Part shown: positions 55,049 through 62,684 of the stretch, in pieces
Position numbering within the stretch: position 1 is the stretch's first letter
Layout: each line of letters begins with the position of its first letter
Source of the DNA: Rhizobium sp. Leaf262
GTDB lineage: Bacteria > Pseudomonadota > Alphaproteobacteria > Rhizobiales > Rhizobiaceae
Reading direction: 5' to 3'
Length of the DNA: 64,000 bases
NCBI RefSeq assembly: GCF_001422245.1
Contig: NZ_LMMM01000016.1
Span: forward strand, 195,945-259,944
Program-made: the position numbers and the translations under genes
The notes under the pieces: model-generated
Told to the model about the DNA's origin: nothing
Databases searched by the model: none
Seen by the model: only the letters and a program-made list of their open reading frames with translations

Positions 55049-55065
55049 TCTGGAATTGTTCTAAA
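55049..55065 (+). promoter_or_regulatory. Irr box (ICE-like) over the rirA -35
   Basis: TCTGGAA-TTG-TTCTAAA matches the iron control element TTTAGAA-N3-TTCTAAA at 12 of 14 positions. It covers the likely rirA -35 TTGTTC (55056-55061), which is 17 bases from TATATA (55079-55084). In Agrobacterium, Irr is reported to repress rirA under iron limitation, so this site and position fit. Confidence 0.7.
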
Positions 55066-55111
55066 CTAAAAAAGAGACTATATAGCTCCAGATTAAAGCT
55101 AGGAGATCAGC

Positions 55112-55609
55112 ATGCGTTTGACCAAACAGACCAACTATGCCGTCCGCATGTTGATGTATTGCGCTGCCAACGATGGTCATCTCAGCCGCATTCCTGAAAT
55201 CGCAAAAGCTTACGGCGTATCGGAATTGTTTCTGTTCAAGATTCTTCAGCCACTCAACAAGGCCGGCTTGGTAGAGACCGTTCGCGGTCGTAATGGTGGG
55301 GTGAAACTGGGTCGCGCTGCCGACAAGATTTCATTGTTCGACGTCGTCAAGGTGACGGAAGACAGTTTTGCCATGGCAGAGTGCTTTGAAGACGGCGCGG
55401 TGGAATGCCCGCTCGTCGATAGCTGTGGCCTGAACTCCGCTCTGCGCAAGGCGCTGAACGCCTTCTTCGACGTACTGACGCAATATTCCATCGACGACCT
55501 CGTCAAGGCACGTCCGCAAATCAGTTTTCTTCTCGGCCTCGATGACACGATGGCCAAGCGCCGTCCAGCCGCGGGGTCGGTTGCAGCCCCTGCCTTGCCA
55601 GCCGCCTGA
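55112..55609 (+). CDS. rirA: Rhizobial iron regulator RirA (Rrf2 family)
   Basis: A 165-residue Rrf2-family repressor that binds an iron-sulfur cluster and shuts down iron uptake genes when iron is sufficient. The winged helix spans about residues 25-60 (RIPEIAKAYGVSELFLFKIL). Cluster ligands Cys91, Cys99 and Cys105 lie at the exact spacing of known RirA (AECFEDGAVECPLVDSCGL). It is preceded by TAGGAG and an Irr box, and divergent from an iron-binding protein gene. A strong terminator follows. Confidence 0.96.
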   Translation: MRLTKQTNYAVRMLMYCAANDGHLSRIPEIAKAYGVSELFLFKILQPLNKAGLVETVRGRNGGVKLGRAADKISLFDVVKVTEDSFAMAECFEDGAVECPLVDSCGLNSALRKALNAFFDVLTQYSIDDLVKARPQISFLLGLDDTMAKRRPAAGSVAAPALPAA

Positions 55610-55632
55610 TTTCCTTTCGTTGTCACGTCATC

Positions 55633-55665
55633 AACCCGCGAACCCGGTTCGCGGGTTTTCTTTTT
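55633..55665 (+). terminator. Rho-independent terminator of rirA
   Basis: AACCCGCGAA and TTCGCGGGTT pair perfectly around CCCGG and are followed by TTCTTTTTT. It lies 23 bases after the rirA stop. Confidence 0.92.
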
Positions 55666-55750
55666 TGCACCGCTGACGGTTGACGACGCGGTATGAAAGG
55701 GCGCAATTGACCATTTCCATGCGCTTTCCGACTGCAATTCGTATTTTGAA

Positions 55751-56791
55751 ATGATCATCAAGCCAGACCACCGCAGCTTTGTCCTTACCGCAATCATCGG
55801 CACCCTCGGCGCTTTGATCGCACTGACACTGGGTTTACCGGCACCTTTTCTCTGCGGGCCGGCACTGGCGGTAACGATGGGCGGCCTTGCAGGTTTACGC
55901 CTTTCAGTTCCGACCCTGTTGCGCAATGCGTCCTTCGTCGTCGTCGGCATTTCCATGGGAACCAGCGTCACGCCTGAAGTCATCGATGCGGCAAGGGCCT
56001 GGCCATTGAGCTTTCTTGCCGTCCTGATCACGGTCGTCGTTCTGCTCTATGTTGCCTTCTGGATTTTGCATTACGGCTTTGGATATGACCGCAACACGTC
56101 GATGCTTGGGGCGTCCCCCGGCCATCTCAGCTACATCATAAGTCTGACCGCGGAAACAAAGAGCGATCTGGCCACCGTGAGCGTCATCCAGAGTGTCCGC
56201 GTGCTCGCACTTACGCTCGTCGTCCCGCTCGTCGTTGACTATTTCGATCTGGTTAGCATCGAGCCGATCTCACTTTCTCCGCCGCTGCACCCGATCGTTC
56301 TCGGGCTGACCATTCTCGCTTCGCTGGCGGTCGGATGGCTGTTCCTGCGCTGGCGCTTTCCCGCCGCGCTGCTGCTGGGCGGCGTTGCCGTGTCCATCGG
56401 CATTCACATAACCGGCCTGGCCAGCGGTGGCGTTCCCGGCTGGCTCAGCCAACCGACCTACATCGTGCTGGGAAGCATGATCGGCACCCGCTTCTCTCGC
56501 GCCTCCCTGCGGGATATGCGAAAGGCGTTTCTTGCAGGCGGAGTGGTGACTGTTGCCGTCGTCCTGCTGGCATCCATCGCTGCGGTATCTGTCTCACGGC
56601 TCACCGGCGTGCCTTTGAATGCCGTGATGATTGCCTTTGCTCCTGGCGGACTTGAAACAATGGCGGCCATGGCGGTGATGATGCATGCCGATACCGCTTA
56701 TGTCGGTTCTCACCACGTGTTGCGCCTGTTGTTTTTGTCGATGCTGATGCCGCTCGTCATGCGCAAGCCGAGAAGCGGCGCTTCTGGCTAA
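55751..56791 (+). CDS. AbrB-family (PF05145-type) membrane protein
   Basis: A 346-residue membrane protein with about nine to ten helices and the AbrB duplication: GALIALTLGLPAPFLCGPALAVTMGGL in the first half and LASLAVGWLFLRWRFPAALLLGG in the second, each a copy of the membrane AbrB repeat. Members are often misnamed ammonia monooxygenase; a transport role is likely but unproven. There is no clear ribosome site before the ATG at 55751. It stands alone after rirA's terminator. Confidence 0.82.
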   Translation: MIIKPDHRSFVLTAIIGTLGALIALTLGLPAPFLCGPALAVTMGGLAGLRLSVPTLLRNASFVVVGISMGTSVTPEVIDAARAWPLSFLAVLITVVVLLYVAFWILHYGFGYDRNTSMLGASPGHLSYIISLTAETKSDLATVSVIQSVRVLALTLVVPLVVDYFDLVSIEPISLSPPLHPIVLGLTILASLAVGWLFLRWRFPAALLLGGVAVSIGIHITGLASGGVPGWLSQPTYIVLGSMIGTRFSRASLRDMRKAFLAGGVVTVAVVLLASIAAVSVSRLTGVPLNAVMIAFAPGGLETMAAMAVMMHADTAYVGSHHVLRLLFLSMLMPLVMRKPRSGASG

Positions 56792-56941
56792 GTGTTCCAG
56801 ACAACAAAATTAGCAATCTTCGAAATTCTGATGCAACCATCGGCGCTTCGCATTCGTTAACGTCTCCGGACCGGGGAAGTATCGCTTGCATCGACATGAG
56901 GATGAATTCCCTCCTGACTCTTGTTGAAAAGGAGAACGTTG

Positions 56942-57853
56942 ATGAAGCGTTTACTGAAGCTCACCGGCGCCGGACTGGCGCTTGCCCTTTATGCTTCCAT
57001 TGCTCAGGCACAGGTCGTCGTGTCCTCCAAGATCGACACCGAGGGAAGCGTGCTTGGAAACATCATCCTTGCCGTTTTGAACAAGAACAATATCGAGACG
57101 ACGGACCGTATCCAGCTCGGCGCGACGCCGGTCGTACGCAAGGCGATTACCGCTGGCGAGATCGATATCTACCCTGAATATACCGGTAATGCCGCCTTCT
57201 TTTTCGAAAAGGCCGATGATCCTCTTTGGAAGGATGCCGCAAAGGCCTATGAAGAAGCCAAAACACTGGACTACGACGCAAACAAGATAGTCTGGCTGTC
57301 TCCTTCGCCTGCCAACAACACCTGGGGCATCGCTATCCGCAAGGACATAGCCGACAAAAACAATCTCAAAACATTGAGCGACCTTGGAAAATACGTGGCC
57401 GGCGGTGGCCAGATCGTCCTTGCAGCGTCGTCCGAATTCGTGAACTCGGCAGCAGCACTTCCCGCGTTTCAAAAAACCTACGGCTTCACGTTAAAGGCCG
57501 ATCAGCTCATTACACTGTCCGGTGGCGACACCGCGGCAACGATCGCTGCAGCTGCCAACCAGACCAATAATGCCAACGCCGCCATGGTATATGGCACGGA
57601 TGGTGGCATCGCACCGTCCGGCCTCGTCGTGATGGAAGACGACAAGAATGTGCAGCCCGTCTACCAGCCCGCTCCCATCATTCGTGAAGAGGTGCTGAAG
57701 AAGCATCCGGATATAGAGAAAATGCTGAAGCCGGTTTTCGAAAAACTCGATCTCGCGACCCTTCAGGCACTGAATGGTCGCGTTCAGGTCGGTGGCGAGC
57801 AGGCGAAAGCTGTCGCGCTGGACTTCCTCACGACCAACGGCCTCGTCCAGTAA
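56942..57853 (+). CDS. ABC transporter binding protein, OsmF/YehZ-like (quaternary amine)
   Basis: A 303-residue periplasmic protein of the OpuAC/OsmF class (signal ending IAQAQ). VVVSSKIDTEGSVLGNIILA and AGEIDIYPEYTGNAAFFFEK are strongly family-typical. Such proteins bind glycine betaine, choline or related amines. The ATG at 56942 follows AAAAGGAGAACG. It leads a four-gene importer operon: binding protein, permease, ATPase, permease, the order yehZ-yehY-yehX-yehW. Confidence 0.9.
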   Translation: MKRLLKLTGAGLALALYASIAQAQVVVSSKIDTEGSVLGNIILAVLNKNNIETTDRIQLGATPVVRKAITAGEIDIYPEYTGNAAFFFEKADDPLWKDAAKAYEEAKTLDYDANKIVWLSPSPANNTWGIAIRKDIADKNNLKTLSDLGKYVAGGGQIVLAASSEFVNSAAALPAFQKTYGFTLKADQLITLSGGDTAATIAAAANQTNNANAAMVYGTDGGIAPSGLVVMEDDKNVQPVYQPAPIIREEVLKKHPDIEKMLKPVFEKLDLATLQALNGRVQVGGEQAKAVALDFLTTNGLVQ

Positions 57854-57862
57854 GAGGCCGCG

Positions 57863-59053
57863 TTGCAGCACATTGAATCACGCCCGAGAGCCTTGCGGTT
57901 CGCGCCTGACAAGGTGGGCGTGATCATTGCAGCACTTCTCTTCTACACACTTCTGCTGCTGCCATTTGCAACATTTCGTGCAAACCGGATCATACAGGGC
58001 GAGACGCGGTCGATATTCGAAGCCCTACCCGCATTTTTCAGCTACGCGTTGATCGCCCTTGTGGTGGTGGCATCATTCATCGCGATGCTGCGAGGCGCAG
58101 TAACGCTGCGGCTTGTGTGTGCGCTTGCTTGCCTTTCAGCGCTGGCCTTTACGATTGGTATTGCAGCATCGCACCTGACACCGCCCGACAACAGTTACGC
58201 ACGCGTTTCTCCGGCCATTGGTTTCTGGTTGTTGCTGGCGGGCCTAGTTCTGATGGCGACAGACGCAATCGCGCGGCTTGATCCCAAACCTTCCACGCGC
58301 GTCCTGCTTCTTGTGTCGTCGCTTGGCCTGATTGGAGCGGTGCTTGTCTCAGGCTATTGGGACGACCTCTCGCTGCTGAAGGAATATAAAAGCCGCGCCG
58401 ATATTTTCTGGACGGAAGCAGGACGACATGTGCAACTGGCTCTAGGGTCGTTGTTTGCCGCGACACTTGTCGGCATTCCCTTGGGTGTTCTTTGCTACAA
58501 GGTGAAGAAACTTCGCTCTGGCGTGATGAACAGCCTGAACATCGTGCAGACGGTACCGTCTATCGCACTTTTTGGCCTTCTCATCGCGCCGCTTGGATGG
58601 ATTGCCGCCAATATACCCGGTGCGGCGGATGCCGGCATCAGGGGCATCGGCGCGGCTCCTGCTTTTGTCACGCTATTTCTTTATTCCTTGCTGCCTGTTG
58701 TCTCCAACACGGTGGTCGGACTTGATGGCGTGTCAGCGTCTGTGAGAGAGGCAGCCCGCGGTCTTGGAATGACCAGCGCCCAACGACTTCTCAAGATCGA
58801 TTTTCCTCTTGCCCTGCCTATCATTTTGACGGGCATCCGCATCGTCCTTGTGCAGAACATCGGTCTTGCCACCATTGCGGCGCTGATCGGCGGCGGCGGG
58901 TTCGGCGTCTTCGTCTTTCAAGGCATCGGGCAAACGGCGATGGACCTCGTGCTGCTCGGTACCATCCCCACGGTCATCCTCGGCTTCTCCGCCGCCATTC
59001 TTCTGGATGCGCTGATCGACAGCCAACTCCTCAAACGGGAAAACCGCACATGA
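57863..59053 (+). CDS. ABC transporter permease, YehY-like
   Basis: A 396-residue permease with about nine membrane helices. The first ones (to about residue 170) are an extra N-terminal block like that of YehY; the C-terminal half is the standard BPD_transp_1 domain with ASVREAARGLGMTSAQRLLKIDFPLALPI, the EAA loop that docks on the ATPase. The start is a TTG at 57863 close after the binding-protein stop, with AGAGG upstream. Its stop overlaps the next start by four bases. Confidence 0.9.
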   Translation: MQHIESRPRALRFAPDKVGVIIAALLFYTLLLLPFATFRANRIIQGETRSIFEALPAFFSYALIALVVVASFIAMLRGAVTLRLVCALACLSALAFTIGIAASHLTPPDNSYARVSPAIGFWLLLAGLVLMATDAIARLDPKPSTRVLLLVSSLGLIGAVLVSGYWDDLSLLKEYKSRADIFWTEAGRHVQLALGSLFAATLVGIPLGVLCYKVKKLRSGVMNSLNIVQTVPSIALFGLLIAPLGWIAANIPGAADAGIRGIGAAPAFVTLFLYSLLPVVSNTVVGLDGVSASVREAARGLGMTSAQRLLKIDFPLALPIILTGIRIVLVQNIGLATIAALIGGGGFGVFVFQGIGQTAMDLVLLGTIPTVILGFSAAILLDALIDSQLLKRENRT

Positions 59054-59988
59054 TCGAAGTCGAAACTTTGCGGAAGGACTATAACGGCACAACGGTCGTC
59101 GATGACGTGTCGCTGACGATGCAGGCACGCAGCATCACCGTTGTCGTCGGCACTTCAGGTTCAGGCAAGACGACTTTGCTGCGGATGATCAATCGCCTCG
59201 TCGAGCCGACATCCGGTGTCATAAGGATCGACGGTCAGAATATTCTGGACATGCCGGGATACAGGCTGCGCCGCAGTATCGGCTATGCGATCCAGGGGCA
59301 TGGGCTTTTTCCGCACCGAACCGTTGCCCAGAATATCGCGACCGTGCCGGAACTGCTCGGCTGGGATCGGGCCCGGATCGATGCGAAAGTGTTGGAGCTC
59401 CTGACCCTCTTCCAGCTTGATCCCTCGCTTTATGCAAAACGCTTTCCAACCGAACTTTCGGGCGGACAACAGCAACGGGTGGGTGTTGCCAGAGCGCTTG
59501 CGGCAGAACCCAATATCCTGTTGATGGACGAACCGTTCGGCGCTCTCGATCCGATCATTCGCGCCAAGGCGCAGGAAGATCTGCTTTCGATTCAAAAGAA
59601 ACTCGGTGTGACGATCGTTCTGGTGACGCATGATATGGACGAGGCGTTCCATCTGGCCGACCGGATTGCCGTCATGGACAAGGGCAGGATCGTGCAATAT
59701 GGCCCACCGGCAGATTTGGTTCGAAACCCAGCCACGGAATTCGTTCGCACGATGATTGGCGAAGGCGAACGCGCCTTGCGTCTCCTTTCTGTATCATCTC
59801 TTGCCCCCATCATCGAAGCAGGAGCATGCGAAGGCGAACCGCTGCCCGAAACAATGACGCAGCGTGATGCCCTGTCCGCAATGTTGTGGGCGGGTTGCGA
59901 GACGCTGCCGGTCGCAGGTCCTGATGGTCAGTTGCTCGGGCTCGTCCGTCGCGAGGCCCTGCTGAGAAATGCGGCGGGGCCTTCATGA
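59050..59988 (+). CDS. ABC transporter ATP-binding protein, YehX/ProV-like
   Basis: A 312-residue ATPase with Walker A VVGTSGSGKTTLL (about residues 34-46), Q-loop, signature LSGGQQQRVGVARAL (about 135-149) and Walker B NILLMDEPFGALDP with the H-loop VTHDMDEAF. The C-terminal 80 residues look like a shortened CBS-type domain (AMLWAGCETLPVAGPDGQLLGL). Both neighbours overlap by ATGA, so the subunits are made together. Confidence 0.92.
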   Translation: MIEVETLRKDYNGTTVVDDVSLTMQARSITVVVGTSGSGKTTLLRMINRLVEPTSGVIRIDGQNILDMPGYRLRRSIGYAIQGHGLFPHRTVAQNIATVPELLGWDRARIDAKVLELLTLFQLDPSLYAKRFPTELSGGQQQRVGVARALAAEPNILLMDEPFGALDPIIRAKAQEDLLSIQKKLGVTIVLVTHDMDEAFHLADRIAVMDKGRIVQYGPPADLVRNPATEFVRTMIGEGERALRLLSVSSLAPIIEAGACEGEPLPETMTQRDALSAMLWAGCETLPVAGPDGQLLGLVRREALLRNAAGPS

Positions 59989-60725
59989 GCCTTCACCGCG
60001 GTCCCATCATTCTGCTTGCACTCGGCCTCCTGCTTGCGACATTTCTGGCTCAGCCGATCCTGTTCGAGCCGCTGTTCCAGCCTTTGGTTCAGACCAACGC
60101 ACCGGCCATCTATGTGCAGGCAAATCTTCTTTCATTGACGCTCTCTCATCTGGCAATCGTCGCACTAGCTACAGGTGCTGCTGCCATCATTGCCGGAACG
60201 CTGGCCATCATCGTCACGCGTCCATTCGGGCGGGAATTTCTGCCGCTCTCGCGCAGCATCGTCAATGTCGGACAGACCTTTCCGCCCGTGGCGGTCCTTG
60301 CCCTTGCCGTTCCAATCATCGGCTTCGGTGAAAAGCCGACCCTGACTGCGCTTTTTCTCTATGCCCTACTGCCTGTTTTCGAAAACACGCTGACGGGACT
60401 GACAACGCTACCACCAGCGGTGATGGAAGCGGCACGCGGTGTGGGGATGACCGGCTTGCAACGGCTATGGCGCGTCGAGTTGCCTTTGGCCTTTCCCGCT
60501 ATTCTGGCAGGCATACGACTGTCTGCCGTCATCAGCCTGTCGACGGCCACGATCGGTTCGACGGTGGCAGCCCGTACCTTGGGGGAGGTCATTATTGCGG
60601 GACTACAATCAAACAATCTGGCTTTCATCCTGCAGGGCGGCCTGATCGTCGCCGTGCTTGCGGTTCTCATTCACGGTGGCCTCAGCATGCTCGAGGCCGG
60701 AGCAGCAAGACGAACGGGCGGTTGA
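59985..60725 (+). CDS. ABC transporter permease, YehW-like
   Basis: A 246-residue permease with about six helices and the EAA loop ARGVGMTGLQRLWRVELPLAFPA (about residues 150-172). It is the second, shorter permease of the quaternary-amine importer. The start overlaps the ATPase stop (ATGA). About 100 gene-free bases follow before gluconokinase, with no terminator recognised. Confidence 0.9.
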   Translation: MSLHRGPIILLALGLLLATFLAQPILFEPLFQPLVQTNAPAIYVQANLLSLTLSHLAIVALATGAAAIIAGTLAIIVTRPFGREFLPLSRSIVNVGQTFPPVAVLALAVPIIGFGEKPTLTALFLYALLPVFENTLTGLTTLPPAVMEAARGVGMTGLQRLWRVELPLAFPAILAGIRLSAVISLSTATIGSTVAARTLGEVIIAGLQSNNLAFILQGGLIVAVLAVLIHGGLSMLEAGAARRTGG

Positions 60726-60824
60726 CCGGGGATGCCGATTTCATGCAAGACGGCTGCGCGCACGCGTAATCATACGACGAACTGGCCAAACGATGTCGGT
60801 TGATAGTGGAAGAGGCGGAATAAC

Positions 60825-61328
60825 GTGAAACAGGCAATCATCGTCATGGGCGTCAGCGGCTGCGGCAAATCCACCGTGGGCGAAGAACTGGCCGAAAAGC
60901 TCGGCATTCCCTTCATGGAAGGCGACAAGCTGCACCCGGCTTCCAATGTGGAAAAAATGGCTGCGGGCACGCCACTCAACGATGACGACCGCTGGCCGTG
61001 GCTCGATCTCGTCGGCGCGGAACTGCACAAGGGCTATGAGGCGGGCGGCATCGTCATTTCCTGCTCCGCGCTGAAGAAGACCTATCGTGAGCGACTGCGC
61101 AAAGCCTGCGGCGGTTCCTTGGCCTTCGTCTATCTGGAAGGCAGCGAAGCGCTGTTGACCAAGCGCATGGGCGCACGCACCGGTCACTTCATGCCGCTAT
61201 CTCTGTTGAAGACACAACTCGCCACGCTGGAAGTCCCAACCGGCGAACCCGGCGTCGTCACGATCAGCATCGACGCCACGCCGGACGAAATCACCGAGAA
61301 CGCCTTAAAGGGGCTATCCGCTCTGTAG
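60825..61328 (+). CDS. Gluconokinase
   Basis: A 167-residue P-loop kinase of the GntK class that makes 6-phosphogluconate from gluconate and ATP. The P-loop GVSGCGKST is at residues 9-17, followed by FMEGDKLHPASNVEKMAAGTPLNDDDRWPWL, a gluconokinase signature, and GHFMPLSLLKTQLATLE. The start is a GTG at 60825 seven bases after AGAGGCGG. It is monocistronic; there is no dehydratase or gluconate transporter beside it. Confidence 0.93.
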   Translation: MKQAIIVMGVSGCGKSTVGEELAEKLGIPFMEGDKLHPASNVEKMAAGTPLNDDDRWPWLDLVGAELHKGYEAGGIVISCSALKKTYRERLRKACGGSLAFVYLEGSEALLTKRMGARTGHFMPLSLLKTQLATLEVPTGEPGVVTISIDATPDEITENALKGLSAL

Positions 61329-61381
61329 ATTTCCACGCAATTGCGGACACAAACCCGCTTCACACTTTTGCTGGAATTGCT

Positions 61382-62683
61382 TTAAATCCCAAGCCTGTCG
61401 CGCAAGCCATACCACCACGCGCCGAGCATGGTGAGCGGCACCCGGAACGTCTTGCCGCCGGGGAAAGGGTAGTTCGGCAGCGACGACCAGACATCGAAGC
61501 GTTCCGCATGACCCGCAACCGCTTCACCGAGAATTCTGCCCAGAAGCTGCGTCGTCGTCACGCCATGGCCGCTATCGCCGTGCGAGAAATAGACGTTGGG
61601 TGACAGGCGTCCGATATGCGGAATGCGGGTCAGCGTCAGGGCGAAATTGCCGCTCCAGGCAAAATCGATCTTGGTATTCTGCAATTGCGGAAAGGTCTTC
61701 AGCATATTGGGGCGGATAACGCTGGTCAGGTCCGCTGGATCGCTGCCGCCATAACCGATGCCGCCGCCATAGAGCAGGCGGTTGTCGGAGGTGCGGCGGT
61801 AGTAATCCAGGATATAATTGGCATCTTCGACGCAATAATTGGCCGGCAAGAGATCTTCGATCAGCGCCGCATCCAGCACTTCCGTCGCCATGACCTGGCT
61901 GGACACCGGCATCATCCGTTCACCGATTTCCGGCAGCAGTCCGCCGAGATAGGCGTTGCCGCAGACCAGCACATATTTGGCCGCAACCTTGCCTTGTGCT
62001 GTCCGCACGACGGGGTTTGAGCCCTGCTCGACCGCAATAACGCGCGAGTTTTCGAAAATGCGCCCGCCGAGGCTCTCAATCGCCGCCGCTTCGCCTAAAA
62101 CGTAATTCAGCGGATGAATATGCCCGCCGAAACGATCGATCATGCCGCCCGCATAGCGGTCCGACTTCACATATTTGCCGACCTCGGCCTTGGAGACCAT
62201 CTCCAGCCCGGTATGGCCGTGCTTTTCCCAATTGGCCTTGTTTTCAGCCATTTCCTTGATCTGCTTTAGCGTGAAGGCTGCGAAGAAACCGCCATCCACC
62301 AGATCGCAATCGATATTGTATTTCGCGACTCGGTCGCGGATGATCTGCCCGCCTTCCAGCGACATCGCGCCCAGCTGCGCTGCCTTCTGCGCGCCGTAAC
62401 GCCGGGCAACCGTGTGAAGGTCACGGCTATAGCCGTTGACGATCTGACCGCCGTTGCGCCCTGATGCCCCGAAACCGACCCGCTCACCTTCCAGAACAAT
62501 GACGGAAAAGCCCTTTTGCGCCAGTTCCAGTGCAGCCGACAGGCCGGTGAAGCCCGCGCCGATGATGCACACATCGGCATCCTGATCGCCCTGAAGCGCG
62601 GTGCGAACCGTCTTTGTGTTGGCGGATGCCGCGTACCATGAAGTGGTATGGCCGGGATTTGGAGTGTCAGTCACTTTCGCCAT
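61382..62683 (-). CDS. puuB: Gamma-glutamylputrescine oxidase
   Basis: A 433-residue flavoprotein (DAO family) that oxidises gamma-glutamylputrescine to the aldehyde, releasing ammonia and peroxide. The FAD-binding GAGFTGLSAALELAQKG (about residues 42-58) leads, with GFGASGRNGGQIVNGYS the oxidase signature, and WSGNFALTLTRIPHIG and SHGDSGHGVTTT near the C-terminus. It directly follows puuA with one base between the stop and its ATG. Together with the glutamine-synthetase-like enzyme it feeds putrescine into succinate via gamma-aminobutyrate. Confidence 0.9.
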   Translation of the reverse strand: MAKVTDTPNPGHTTSWYAASANTKTVRTALQGDQDADVCIIGAGFTGLSAALELAQKGFSVIVLEGERVGFGASGRNGGQIVNGYSRDLHTVARRYGAQKAAQLGAMSLEGGQIIRDRVAKYNIDCDLVDGGFFAAFTLKQIKEMAENKANWEKHGHTGLEMVSKAEVGKYVKSDRYAGGMIDRFGGHIHPLNYVLGEAAAIESLGGRIFENSRVIAVEQGSNPVVRTAQGKVAAKYVLVCGNAYLGGLLPEIGERMMPVSSQVMATEVLDAALIEDLLPANYCVEDANYILDYYRRTSDNRLLYGGGIGYGGSDPADLTSVIRPNMLKTFPQLQNTKIDFAWSGNFALTLTRIPHIGRLSPNVYFSHGDSGHGVTTTQLLGRILGEAVAGHAERFDVWSSLPNYPFPGGKTFRVPLTMLGAWWYGLRDRLGI

Positions 62684-62684
62684 G

